Under the pieces are notes generated by a model. It ran no database searches and had not been told where the DNA came from. It saw only the letters and a program-made list of their open reading frames with translations. The translations under genes and the position numbers were made by a program. From a virus: a stretch of DNA of 44,507 bases. Positions 14,545 through 22,081 of the stretch are shown here, in pieces. The stretch's first letter is position 1; every line of letters begins with the position of its first letter. The stretch spans positions 1 to 44,507 of the IMG/VR virus record IMGVR_UViG_3300020467_000009. The stretch is one strand, 5' to 3'.

Positions 14545-15339
14545 ATGACACCAGAAGATCTAGTAAAGTATTTTATAGAGGCTTCTATTAGTGGGGCTAG
14601 TAAAACACAAGTCGTAAGAAAATTTAAAGATACATATAATTTAAATAAAAATCAATTAAAAAAATTAGAATATTTAGCAAAATTTAAGAAAAAACCAAAA
14701 AGAATAAATTATAAGGAGTTTTACAAAAATGATATTACAAAAAAAACTCAAAGAATTTACTATCCATTTACTCAAATTTATAAACAAGAAAAATTTTTAT
14801 CAGATATTGAATGTGATCAACTAATATCAATGATATCAAAAAATCTTAGACCATCTACTGTTGCAGATCAAGGAGATACATGTCTTGTAAATAGTTACAG
14901 AACTAGTAAAACATCTGATTTAAATTACTTTGCTGACCCTTTTTATTTAAATATTGATAAAAAAATAGCAAAATTAATGAATTTAGAGCCATTTTTTGGA
15001 GAAACAATGCAGGCTCAAAAATATGAAGTAGGTGAATACTATAAAGAGCATTATGATTTCTTTTCACCTTTAAATCATGAATTTAAAACTTATTGTGAAT
15101 GGATGGGACAGAGAACTTGGACAACTATGATCTATCTAAATGATGTGGAGAAGGGAGGAGAAACATATTTTAAGTATTTAAATTTAAAAATAAAGCCAAA
15201 AAAAGGATTATTAATAGGATGGAATAACTTATATAAGAATGGATTTCCTAACTACAAAACTATGCATGAAGCCTTACCACCACTAAAAAATTCAAAATAT
15301 ATTATTACTAAATGGTGGAGAAGTTGGAGTCTTATCTAA
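14545..15339 (+). CDS. 2-oxoglutarate/Fe(II) oxygenase, prolyl-4-hydroxylase type
   Basis: 264 residues. The C-terminal ~190 residues are a P4H-type domain: YEVGEYYKEHYDFF gives H169 and D171, TTMIYLNDVEKGGETYF follows, then IKPKKGLLIGWNN, H241 in TMHEALPP, and K251 or K256 in KYIITKWWR for 2-oxoglutarate. The HxD...H iron triad is intact, so the enzyme should be active. The first ~75 residues are Lys-rich and helical, perhaps for nucleic acid or substrate binding. Such enzymes hydroxylate proteins or other substrates and are frequent in marine cyanophages. It stands alone on the + strand with its own promoter and faces 15340-15627 tail to tail. Confidence 0.9.
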   Translation: MTPEDLVKYFIEASISGASKTQVVRKFKDTYNLNKNQLKKLEYLAKFKKKPKRINYKEFYKNDITKKTQRIYYPFTQIYKQEKFLSDIECDQLISMISKNLRPSTVADQGDTCLVNSYRTSKTSDLNYFADPFYLNIDKKIAKLMNLEPFFGETMQAQKYEVGEYYKEHYDFFSPLNHEFKTYCEWMGQRTWTTMIYLNDVEKGGETYFKYLNLKIKPKKGLLIGWNNLYKNGFPNYKTMHEALPPLKNSKYIITKWWRSWSLI

Positions 15340-15627
15340 TTACCACTTAACTTTATGTGACCAATACCTAGCTGAAAATTTATCAGGATTAGGATCCTGT
15401 GCATTATGTCTTGCATAATAAGATTTCTTCCTAGCTTTATCCTTTTCGGATTTTGGATTTTTACCTGCACCTTTAACTCCTTGTTGACCGAATCTTATTA
15501 TCTTTTCTTTACCATCCTTACATGCTTTTACAACATGAGATTTAGTTTTATGACTAGGAGTCTTTTTTGGTTTATTACATTTCAATCTATCTTTTGAAAG
15601 TTGTTTAGCTTTTGCCCTTTTCGACAT
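15340..15627 (-). CDS. Conserved basic phage protein with RFGQQGV motif
   Basis: 95 residues, very Lys/Arg-rich, with two blocks that I associate with a family widespread in marine phages: KSHVVKACKDGKEKIIRFGQ (about 29-48), then QGVKGAGKNP, and a C-terminal KKSYYARHNAQ...SARYWSHKVKW. Function of the family is not known to me; the charge suggests nucleic acid binding. Its start overlaps the end of the Dps-like gene by 23 bases, so the two are expressed together. Confidence 0.75.
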   Translation of the reverse strand: MSKRAKAKQLSKDRLKCNKPKKTPSHKTKSHVVKACKDGKEKIIRFGQQGVKGAGKNPKSEKDKARKKSYYARHNAQDPNPDKFSARYWSHKVKW

Positions 15628-16114
15628 CAGTCCTTTCTTTATTAGAAGTCATATATGTCATTGTAGCTCTAAGATGCCATTGATTTTTTTTATGTACTCG
15701 TCCTCTCTCTACAGCTAAATCTTGTGTTAAATCATCTCCTATCATTCCAGCATATTTAGCTAACTCTTCAAATGCAGCTGCAAGCATGTCGTGAGCATTG
15801 CTTATATCTAAAATAAGTTTGTCTTGATCAAAAGGGTCAAAATTTTCTAAATCTTTTATTCTAGATGATAATAAATCTGCAACACTCACTGGAGTCATTA
15901 CGTTTATAGATCTTATATGCTCAGCAATATTATCAATACCTTCAGTCATTTCAGTCTGTATATCCCCTGTAAGAAGATGAATTTGATAAAATTTTGATCC
16001 CATCAACCCCCAGTGAACTAATTGAGTTTGATTAAAAACCATTACTGAGTCTCTAAGACATTGGACTAAATGCTCATTTACTAATGCAGCATCCTTTGGA
16101 TTTACACTATTCAT
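15605..16114 (-). CDS. Dps-like (ferritin-superfamily) protein
   Basis: 169 residues. FNQTQLVHWGLMGSKFYQIH followed by GIDNIAEHIRSIN is the Dps ferroxidase signature: H34 (HW), H46 (FYQIH), D61 and E65 (ID-x-x-AE) correspond to the usual iron ligands. The Asp four residues after the second His is shifted by one (TGD instead of xxxD). The C-terminal helices (AFEELAKYAGMIGDDLTQDL, then KKNQWHLRA) also fit. Dps forms 12-subunit shells that oxidise and store iron and shield DNA from peroxide. Start overlaps the stop of 16114-16302 by one base. A phage copy could protect host or viral DNA or capture iron late in infection; that is inference. Confidence 0.75.
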   Translation of the reverse strand: MNSVNPKDAALVNEHLVQCLRDSVMVFNQTQLVHWGLMGSKFYQIHLLTGDIQTEMTEGIDNIAEHIRSINVMTPVSVADLLSSRIKDLENFDPFDQDKLILDISNAHDMLAAAFEELAKYAGMIGDDLTQDLAVERGRVHKKNQWHLRATMTYMTSNKERTDVEKGKS

Positions 16115-16302
16115 TAAAGAATTTTTATAGTACCTTTCTGTACCTTAGCTCGAATGCTTTGATCTTCGCCACCTTCAGTTCTTGCAAGAGCATCTGGCAT
16201 ACGTGCTTTCTGTAGTTCAGGCATATATTCCATAATCTTTTGGCTTTTATCTCTTAAAAATGCTTTTGCTTTAGCTTGAGATCCATCCGATGTAGAAGTC
16301 AT
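16114..16302 (-). CDS. Small hypothetical protein, 62 aa
   Basis: 62 residues, Lys- and Gln-rich and probably helical (SQAKAKAFLRDKSQKIMEYM). Not recognised. It lies between the HNH endonuclease gene, whose 3' end it overlaps by 32 bases, and the Dps-like gene, which it touches. The C-terminal half has a GGEDQ turn and ends KGTIKIL. Confidence 0.55.
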   Translation of the reverse strand: MTSTSDGSQAKAKAFLRDKSQKIMEYMPELQKARMPDALARTEGGEDQSIRAKVQKGTIKIL

Positions 16303-16681
16303 TTGTTATATAAGGAGTTGCTTTATCTGGAGATAGAACTTTAATAGAAAGACTATTATCTTCTATCCAATGCTTTATTTTACCAAGTCTTTCCTCTGAA
16401 TAGTAATAATTAGAAGGATTATACCAATCTTCTAGTAGTACAGATCCTTTTGATCTATTACATTTATCACAACAACAAATCATATTTGATTTAACATTAT
16501 GACCTCCTTTAAACTTTGGAACTATATGATCAATAGTTGCAGAATTTGTATCTAATTTTTTATCACAATATGCACACTTCCATTCCCATACTTCAAATAT
16601 TGACTGTCTAAATTTTCGTCGAGCATTGCGAGGAGATAATTCAATTAGATTGACTAGTAAATCTTGCTCGCAATTAATCAT
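16271..16681 (-). CDS. HNH endonuclease
   Basis: 136 residues. The HNH core is clear: CAYC (C36-C39), TIDHIVPKFKGG with catalytic H52, NMICCCDKCNRSKGS with the second Cys pair (C71, C74) and N75. This is the McrA/5-methylcytosine-type zinc-ribbed HNH fold. Probably a free-standing homing endonuclease or a DNA-processing nuclease. It has a perfect hairpin (16685-16718) right before its start and no visible ribosome site, which suggests regulated translation. Overlaps 16114-16302 at its 3' end by 32 bases. Confidence 0.85.
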   Translation of the reverse strand: MINCEQDLLVNLIELSPRNARRKFRQSIFEVWEWKCAYCDKKLDTNSATIDHIVPKFKGGHNVKSNMICCCDKCNRSKGSVLLEDWYNPSNYYYSEERLGKIKHWIEDNSLSIKVLSPDKATPYITNDFYIGWISS

Positions 16682-16684
16682 ATA

Positions 16685-16718
16685 TTATGCAGCTTTGAGA
16701 AAACTCTATGCTGCATAA
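16685..16718 (-). promoter_or_regulatory. RNA hairpin just upstream of the HNH gene
   Basis: A perfect 9-bp inverted repeat, TTATGCAGC and GCTGCATAA, with a partly paired inner GAG/CTC. It lies 3 bases from the start codon at 16681 and has no U-run, so it does not look like a terminator. It occupies the space of a ribosome site and could hold down translation of the nuclease. Confidence 0.5.
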
Positions 16719-16737
16719 ACTTGCACAACTGTATCTT

Positions 16738-17004
16738 TTATTCCATTAATGAAACTAACTCAATCTCTTCTTCTATCTCACAGTCTGATTCTTCTAACAA
16801 TCTTAATAAATAATAATGAATTTTTTCAGTTACCCACTTTAAATCTTCATCCTTTACATCGTTGAATATTGCATTTAAAGATAAATCACGGGACGGGGTT
16901 CGAATATGATCGGCTAACAATCTAAGAGCTTTATATCTTTGTTTATTCATCTCCGACAACATTTCATGTGACCTCAGCAATATCAATTTTTGGTTCCTCT
17001 TCAT
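16738..17004 (-). CDS. Hypothetical helical protein, 88 aa
   Basis: 88 residues, all-helical in appearance (SHEMLSEMNKQRYKALRLLA, HYYLLRLLEESDCEIEEEIE). Basic N-terminus, acidic end. Not recognised. Its 5' end overlaps the 3' end of the 75-aa coiled-coil gene by 41 bases in another frame. A heterodimer with that neighbour is possible but unsupported. Confidence 0.55.
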   Translation of the reverse strand: MKRNQKLILLRSHEMLSEMNKQRYKALRLLADHIRTPSRDLSLNAIFNDVKDEDLKWVTEKIHYYLLRLLEESDCEIEEEIELVSLME

Positions 17005-17191
17005 GGGGATGTTCTACTTCTTTTTTAAGAAACTGAACTATTTCAATGGCTCCTAAGACTTTTAAATAGGATTCTTTTGTCTGACTTAAATCTAAATCTT
17101 TTAATTTAATATCATTAGCCATAGTGGTCTGTTGTTCCGTCAATTGTTTTAACGTATCTTCTAATTTTTCTAAGGAAACTTTGCAAGACAT
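16964..17191 (-). CDS. Small coiled-coil protein, 75 aa
   Basis: 75 residues, with a long heptad-like N-terminal half (LEKLEDTLKQLTEQQTTMAN) and an acidic C-terminal tail (EHPHEEEPKIDIAEV). Not recognised. First of two overlapping small helical genes. Confidence 0.55.
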   Translation of the reverse strand: MSCKVSLEKLEDTLKQLTEQQTTMANDIKLKDLDLSQTKESYLKVLGAIEIVQFLKKEVEHPHEEEPKIDIAEVT

Positions 17192-17241
17192 AGTAAATAT
17201 TCTATTAATTTGAGTATAGCTTCCTAAATTTTATCTAGCTA

Positions 17242-17790
17242 CTAGCAGTCGTTATAATTCCTAGCTATATCCCCACCTATTTCAGATCCTTTATCTTGAG
17301 CAAACATTGTAACGAGTCCAGCTGCTAACCATCCAACAATTGGTATGTTACTAACCACAGGAGCTGCTTTAACGCCTACAGAGGCTCCTACGACCCTTCC
17401 AGTAGCATTTCCGCTTCCCTCTACCTTTATGCAAGCAATATCCTTATCAGTCATCACAGAACCTTCTGATTGCTGTGAAGATGATTCACTATTCATTGTA
17501 TAAGTTTCTCTTAAACTTAATTTAGAATCTTTTTTAAATAATCCTTTTTCCTCATCTACAAGTTTAGTTCTTGCAAGAATTTTTGGATCATTAGCTTTAT
17601 AACTGATACTATATCCTTTTTCTGTAGTCACAACTCTATAACTCGTATAAGGACCAACTGGTAAATTTAAATTTGGATATGGACTTTTAAATTTATGAGA
17701 AACTAAAGTATTCATCAAAGAGAGATTAGATAATCCCAAGATGGATACTAAAGCTATTACTCCCCAGTTTCTTCTTTGTTTGTAGTACAT
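17242..17790 (-). CDS. Membrane or secreted protein with Gly/Ala-rich C-terminal span
   Basis: 182 residues. An N-terminal signal-anchor (NWGVIALVSILGLSNLSLMN) is followed by PYPNLNLPVGPYTSYRV, a charged region, and near the C-terminus AAPVVSNIPIVGWLAAGLVT, a Gly-rich membrane-interacting segment, ending in a Cys. Proteins with this order look familiar from marine cyanomyoviruses, where the function is unknown. One base separates it from the upstream small membrane protein gene at 17792, so they are a pair, possibly involved in the envelope or lysis. Confidence 0.65.
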   Translation of the reverse strand: MYYKQRRNWGVIALVSILGLSNLSLMNTLVSHKFKSPYPNLNLPVGPYTSYRVVTTEKGYSISYKANDPKILARTKLVDEEKGLFKKDSKLSLRETYTMNSESSSQQSEGSVMTDKDIACIKVEGSGNATGRVVGASVGVKAAPVVSNIPIVGWLAAGLVTMFAQDKGSEIGGDIARNYNDC

Positions 17791-17791
17791 G

Positions 17792-18148
17792 TCACTTATT
17801 AGTATTATCGGTAATAACTTTGATTGGAGCTTGTTCTATACGTAAAATTTGAGTAGTAACTGCATCTGATTTACTAGCTGAATCTTTAGCTTTTTGACTC
17901 TTACCTCGTGATGCATCCACACCAAAGGAACTAAGCGTGGCTGTCAGGATCGAAGCTGGAAATGTTATATCCTTAGGTTCGTTAGAATATCCAGGAAGAG
18001 AAACGTAGTTAAGGGATACTATAAATCCGCTCCAAGCAACTACAATAAGTCTGACCACGACTGAGATAAAGGCTAATTGCTCATCTTTGTCATCTATGTT
18101 TTCTTTAATTTTTTCAAAAACATTTTTCTTTTTTAAATTTTCAGTCAT
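17792..18148 (-). CDS. Small membrane protein, holin-like candidate
   Basis: 118 residues: charged N-terminus (about 1-22), hydrophobic span at about 25-47 (LAFISVVVRLIVVAWSGFIV), a second weak hydrophobic stretch around 63-75 (ITFPASILTATLSSFG), then a Lys/Ser-rich tail. Layout is compatible with a phage holin or small inner-membrane protein, but there is no diagnostic motif. It opens the leftward pair 17242-18148 and is divergent from the secreted-protein operon at 18219. Confidence 0.55.
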   Translation of the reverse strand: MTENLKKKNVFEKIKENIDDKDEQLAFISVVVRLIVVAWSGFIVSLNYVSLPGYSNEPKDITFPASILTATLSSFGVDASRGKSQKAKDSASKSDAVTTQILRIEQAPIKVITDNTNK

Positions 18149-18218
18149 TTTATAATTCGATTACATACTAAGTTTCGCTCATGTAAACTTATGTATAGCA
18201 AACAATAAGTATAAAAAG

Positions 18219-18716
18219 ATGAGAAAATTTCTCCCTTTGTTGATATTGATATTTGCACCAGCAGCAAAGGCAGATATCACTCATAAATTATCAAGTAGTG
18301 TACAACTACAAGTTAATGCTGCAGCGACTAATGTTGAAAGAGTAGGAACTTCATATAGTGTTTCAGGAAACAACGTAACAACTCAGTACACACCTGACGG
18401 TGGGTCAGCTACAAACTCTGTTGGTTCTTTGACAATTGCGTCAGGAGTTGGTTCAATTCCTACATTGTCATCAGTTCAGGCTACAGCTGGAGAAAGCTTC
18501 TCATTCTCTCAAAGCTTTACTCAAGGAGATGCAATAGTAAGTTCTGCTCCTAGTGTCGGTGCAGTAAGTCCATTATCTAGTCAAACCTCAACTGCAGCAG
18601 GAACCGCAGGTACATTAGCAGGCACAATTGATTCAAGTTCAACAATTACACTAACAGGCGGAGGGGCAGGTACTAGTGCAACAGGTCAATTTGTAAGTGA
18701 GATAACTATCAGATGA
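18219..18716 (+). CDS. Secreted beta-rich protein with signal peptide
   Basis: 165 residues. Clear signal peptide MRKFLPLLILIFAPAAKA (cleavage after AKA). The mature part is Ser/Thr/Gly/Ala-rich with repeated short strands (VERVGTSYSVSGNNV, LAGTIDSSSTITLTGGGAGT). I know related sequences from marine cyanomyoviruses but no function. First of three consecutive genes that all appear exported, suggesting an envelope or extracellular role during infection. The 70 bases upstream (18149-18218) are a divergent promoter region. Confidence 0.7.
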   Translation: MRKFLPLLILIFAPAAKADITHKLSSSVQLQVNAAATNVERVGTSYSVSGNNVTTQYTPDGGSATNSVGSLTIASGVGSIPTLSSVQATAGESFSFSQSFTQGDAIVSSAPSVGAVSPLSSQTSTAAGTAGTLAGTIDSSSTITLTGGGAGTSATGQFVSEITIR

Positions 18717-18728
18717 AGTTAAAAAATC

Positions 18729-19199
18729 ATGCTTTTGCTGTTAAAGAAAAAGAAGATAATCAAGATCTTGAAAAGTGTGATACCTGTGGTCGTATTAAGC
18801 TCACTGAATGCACCTGTAGAAGCCGTACCTGTAGTTCCCAACTTTCAGACTGGTAGTCTTACTTCTCATACAGAGACTACTTCTACGGTCACAGAAACCA
18901 TAAATGTCATTGATTATCAGACTGGGTGGCAATATACCGTAACAGGTAATAACATTAGTACAGATGCGAGTAGCTTGGTTCCTCCAGCTCAGAGTGTTAC
19001 ACAGTCAGTTAATGGTGTAAATTCGACGTGGACAAATCTAGATACAACCAACATGCCCAACTTCACGGTTACGGATTCAAGCAAGCCGTGGCAACTCACT
19101 ACGACTCTCAGTCAGCCAGGATTAAAATCTCAGACAATAATACAAAGAACAACAGAGATAACTTCAGTCACAGACACGGTTTCAACCTTCAGTCAGTAA
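18729..19199 (+). CDS. Secreted protein, second of three
   Basis: 156 residues. Basic start followed by a hydrophobic signal (LKSVIPVVVLSSLNAPVEA). The mature part is Thr/Ser-rich and beta, with repeated segments rich in Thr-Glu-Thr (TETTSTVTETINVIDY, and RTTEITSVTDTVSTF at the end). A different frame of the first 128 bases also encodes a 47-residue Cys-rich ORF (18713-18856). I keep the secreted frame because it runs on and resembles its neighbours. Function unknown. Confidence 0.65.
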   Translation: MLLLLKKKKIIKILKSVIPVVVLSSLNAPVEAVPVVPNFQTGSLTSHTETTSTVTETINVIDYQTGWQYTVTGNNISTDASSLVPPAQSVTQSVNGVNSTWTNLDTTNMPNFTVTDSSKPWQLTTTLSQPGLKSQTIIQRTTEITSVTDTVSTFSQ

Positions 19200-19840
19200 A
19201 ATATTTACTCTTAGCTTTAAATATATTTAGTGCTCCTATCTATGCAAACGAAGTAGGAGGAGTGTCCGCAACGGCAAATCCTGTGGCAAATTCCAGTGGT
19301 TCGGTATCCAATTTAGCCGTCCAAAATTTATCGGGTCCTTATATGACGAATACTCACGGAAATGGCGTTTCCTGTCAGGGATCTACTCTAACTATTACTC
19401 CTTTTACAACATTACAAAATTCATGGAAAGATCCTTATGAATATTCATATCAAGATCCAGTATTTGATAATTCAGATACTAATAATGATGGGGTATTAGA
19501 TAATCCAGGATCTGTGCTTTATTACAAACCTACCAGAACAGGTCAAAAATCTAATCATAGTATTGGATGGGGCATCAGTATGAATATAACCATACCACTG
19601 GACAAACGTCACAATGAGGGCTGTTTGGCTGCTGCTAACACTCAGAATGAATTGAATAAACAACTATTAGCTAATAAAAGATTAGACTTTGAAATGGCAA
19701 GATTAAAACATTGTGCGGAGCAGAAAAGATTAGGAGTTACCTTTCATCCATCGAGTCCAGCTGCTCAGATATGTTCAGATATTGTAGTTGCAAATCCTCA
19801 TGGAGTTATTCCTAATCATCAGCACGAGATTCCGAAATAA
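19028..19840 (+). CDS. Secreted protein, third of three, start uncertain
   Basis: The frame runs from ATG 19028, but the first ~57 codons lie inside the previous gene and are unlike a signal peptide. A signal sequence (KYLLLALNIFSAPIYA) begins at about 19199, exactly where the previous gene stops, yet no ATG, GTG or TTG is near it; the only in-frame alternative is a GTG near 19088. A non-standard start or a frameshift from the previous gene is possible. The mature part has VGGVSATANPVANSSGSVSN, an acidic DNSDTNNDGVLDNPG loop like a calcium-binding turn, and a Cys/Arg-rich helical end. Converges with 19812-20537 with 29 bases of overlap. Confidence 0.6.
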   Translation: MDKSRYNQHAQLHGYGFKQAVATHYDSQSARIKISDNNTKNNRDNFSHRHGFNLQSVKYLLLALNIFSAPIYANEVGGVSATANPVANSSGSVSNLAVQNLSGPYMTNTHGNGVSCQGSTLTITPFTTLQNSWKDPYEYSYQDPVFDNSDTNNDGVLDNPGSVLYYKPTRTGQKSNHSIGWGISMNITIPLDKRHNEGCLAAANTQNELNKQLLANKRLDFEMARLKHCAEQKRLGVTFHPSSPAAQICSDIVVANPHGVIPNHQHEIPK

Positions 19841-20537
19841 GTTTCTTTTTTCTTTTTAATCCCTTAAATTTCTCTCCTTGTTTTTTACCAAATAAAGCCT
19901 GAATTTTTTTAAAAGATTGCTTTAATAATGGACGTATTAATCTTAATAATAAGGGTGTTGCTGCTGCTGAAGCCGTTGCTACTACAGCAATTGCTGCTGT
20001 TGTACTAACTTGAGATGTATTTGGTAAATATTTATCAGTTGCAGTAGTTGGTTCATACAAAACTATGCAAGTTTTTTTATCAACACTGAGTTCATGACCT
20101 ATAACTTTTTCTTCTCCATTACGTGTTAGATCTCCAACTCTTGGTTGATTTGGAGCAGGGCATTCAACTTCTTTTTGTGGTGGAGGAAGATTATCTAAAT
20201 TAGGTTGAGGAGTGTCTAATTCTGGAGTTGGATTTACATTAGGTGCAGCTACATCTTCTACAAAAACTAAATCTTCAGGAACATAATCCATAGGAAAAAA
20301 GTATGGTACAGTCCCATCACATAAAGTTCTATTACCTCTATCATCTTCAGTTACAAGTTTTATTGATTTTTCATTGGCAGGATTAAATACAACACAACCA
20401 GGAACTTGGATTATAGGATTACCAATAGTTAAAGTTACAGGAGGACTAAAAGGTATAGATTGTATAGGCGTATGGATATAACTATTAATAGGAATTATTT
20501 CTAATTTATTTATATTTATTTGATTTATTTCAGACAA
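19812..20537 (-). CDS. Probable virion or membrane protein, Pro-rich with C-terminal span
   Basis: 241 residues. N-terminal beta region (VTLTIGNPIIQVPGCVVFNP), a Pro/Asn-rich linker (PNVNPTPELDTPQPNLDNLP), a VECPAP part, then a hydrophobic Ala-rich segment (AAIAVVATASAAATPLLLRL) and a very basic end (KGLKRKKKL). The layout, together with the 75-aa membrane protein upstream (2 bases away), is reminiscent of a pair conserved in marine cyanomyoviruses; function unknown. Confidence 0.65.
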   Translation of the reverse strand: MSEINQININKLEIIPINSYIHTPIQSIPFSPPVTLTIGNPIIQVPGCVVFNPANEKSIKLVTEDDRGNRTLCDGTVPYFFPMDYVPEDLVFVEDVAAPNVNPTPELDTPQPNLDNLPPPQKEVECPAPNQPRVGDLTRNGEEKVIGHELSVDKKTCIVLYEPTTATDKYLPNTSQVSTTAAIAVVATASAAATPLLLRLIRPLLKQSFKKIQALFGKKQGEKFKGLKRKKKLISESRADD

Positions 20538-20539
20538 TT

Positions 20540-20767
20540 TTAAAATGGAATTTTAGGTAACTCAGGAATTACACCACCAGTTGTTTCAGGTATTGGTAAT
20601 GAATCCCCTAAAGTATCTCCTAAGTTTCCTGTAACCGCCTCTAACGCCTTCTCTTTTATGTTGTTGATAATTGCATCTTTATTTAAATAAACACCTAGAC
20701 CAACTCCTACAACGGTTAAAGAAACTACACCTGAAGCTACAGCTATTGCATTAATAATTTTTTGCAT
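20540..20767 (-). CDS. Small membrane-anchored protein, 75 aa
   Basis: 75 residues: N-terminal hydrophobic span (INAIAVASGVVSLTVVGVGL), an amphipathic helix (NNIKEKALEAVTGNLGDTLG) and a Pro/Gly-rich tail (ETTGGVIPELPKIP). Possibly processed or membrane-anchored. It precedes the 241-aa gene by 2 bases and has a T4-late-type motif 38 bases upstream. Confidence 0.6.
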   Translation of the reverse strand: MQKIINAIAVASGVVSLTVVGVGLGVYLNKDAIINNIKEKALEAVTGNLGDTLGDSLPIPETTGGVIPELPKIPF

Positions 20768-20804
20768 TTTTTAAAAAAAATCTTATATTTTTATTCTACT
20801 GTTA

Positions 20805-20812
20805 TATTTATA
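20805..20812 (-). promoter_or_regulatory. T4-late-type promoter motif TATAAATA
   Basis: TATAAATA on the leftward strand, 38 bases before the start of the 75-aa gene, in an otherwise empty gap. Same motif and nearly the same distance as at 28080. Confidence 0.4.
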
Positions 20813-20831
20813 AACTAACCAGTCTAAATAA

Positions 20832-21158
20832 TTAGCTAGGCTTAGGGTTGTCTGATTTTACCTTAGCAATAGCATCTTTCCATGTTGTTGTACCATTTAC
20901 CTGATCCCAATATTGCATATCCATTTGCGATTTCCAATCTGGGTAGGAATCTTCTCTTTTTTGTTTATAGTCATTAGCACTTTTCCAAGCTGTATAAGCA
21001 GTATTAAGTTCATCATCTGTTGGTTGAGAATCACTATTACCAGAATCCCACTCAATGATTTTATGTGGAGGAGGAGTTTGATCTAATCTATAACGATTAG
21101 CATTTTTTCCTAGCTGTACTAAAGCTAAATTAATATCTGTGTCTGAGTTGATTGCCAT
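20832..21158 (-). CDS. Tail-fibre companion protein (chaperone-like)
   Basis: 108 residues following the 196-aa fibre-tip gene after two bases. The C-terminal helical part (YPDWKSQMDMQYWDQVNGTT, then KDAIAKVKSDNPKP) ends like the companion at 21755-22081 (VKDANPKP), so the two are related. Proteins of this sort are placed after fibre genes in many phages and act in fibre assembly; no catalytic residues. Confidence 0.65.
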   Translation of the reverse strand: MAINSDTDINLALVQLGKNANRYRLDQTPPPHKIIEWDSGNSDSQPTDDELNTAYTAWKSANDYKQKREDSYPDWKSQMDMQYWDQVNGTTTWKDAIAKVKSDNPKPS

Positions 21159-21160
21159 GT

Positions 21161-21751
21161 TTAAGACTCCTTAAATATTTCAACTATAGAATACATTTCT
21201 GTGCCCGTTCCTGCACCGCTTGAATTAAAACCAAATCCATAAGTAGCGTAAGTATTTTGGCATCTATGTTGTAATTCAAAAACTTTTGCGGAGGCAATTG
21301 TAAATCTAGCTCTCACAATACTAAGAGTATTTATAGGGTAACTAGCATCCATTGCATTTGTACCTTTTTGTACAAAAGAAGAATCAGTCACATTATATAA
21401 AGCCAACATTGATGCACCAATATCATAAGCAATTGCTTCTCCTACTAATCTATAAGTACCTGATTGTAAAGTAAATTGATTACTACTAATTGAGACAATG
21501 TTATCTGCATCTGCTATTTCTGTATTTAAATCTCTTGTTCGCCATGCACCGTTTGAAAAAGTACCGCCATCTGTACCAGAAGATTTAACATCAGCTAAAA
21601 TTGCATAACTAGCAAATTTACCAAAACCCGATGCAGTTCCAGAGCAAGTTGCATTTGCAGGGAAAGTAACATTACCTGACGCATCCATAGTGATTGCGTC
21701 TGCTGATGCTCCTGTGTGTCTTATGCTGTTAACTATTAATTTACTTGTCAT
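21161..21751 (-). CDS. Fibre tip / receptor-binding protein (C1q/TNF-like jelly roll)
   Basis: 196 residues. Start MTSKLIVNSIRHTGASADAI followed by TMDASGNVTFPANATCSG is a short collagen/triple-beta shaft typical of marine phage fibres; the rest (YRLVGEAIAYDIGASMLALY, then ARFTIASAKVFELQHRCQNT) reads like a C1q-type tip domain. The next gene is its companion. Likely one of several exchangeable receptor-binding tips. Confidence 0.75.
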   Translation of the reverse strand: MTSKLIVNSIRHTGASADAITMDASGNVTFPANATCSGTASGFGKFASYAILADVKSSGTDGGTFSNGAWRTRDLNTEIADADNIVSISSNQFTLQSGTYRLVGEAIAYDIGASMLALYNVTDSSFVQKGTNAMDASYPINTLSIVRARFTIASAKVFELQHRCQNTYATYGFGFNSSGAGTGTEMYSIVEIFKES

Positions 21752-21754
21752 GAT

Positions 21755-22081
21755 TTATGGCTTTGGATTGGCATCTTTCACTGCCTTAATAGAATTATAA
21801 AATGCACTAAACTTAACTTTTAAATCTGAGTCAGCATCTATTGCATGCCAAAGTAAATCCAATTGATCTCCTATGGCAGGATATGTTGTAGAACCATCAG
21901 TTGTTCTATCGGTTTTATATTTAACAGCAGCAGCTTCAGCATCTAGCGTAACTCTTGCAGCATCTATATCAGATTGAACTAAAGTGATTTGTGAGCCGTC
22001 TGATTTAAAAGCACCTGTACCATCATTAACAGTAACAGCGTCAGGATATGCTTTATAAATAGCTTCGTGATCTAAACTCAT
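21755..22081 (-). CDS. Tail-fibre companion protein (chaperone-like)
   Basis: 108 residues, start overlapping the preceding fibre-tip gene by 4 bases (ATGA). The end YPAIGDQLDLLWHAIDADSD followed by FYNSIKAVKDANPKP is a segment common after fibre genes of marine phages. Predicted to help folding or trimerisation of the 199-aa tip protein. Confidence 0.7.
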   Translation of the reverse strand: MSLDHEAIYKAYPDAVTVNDGTGAFKSDGSQITLVQSDIDAARVTLDAEAAAVKYKTDRTTDGSTTYPAIGDQLDLLWHAIDADSDLKVKFSAFYNSIKAVKDANPKP

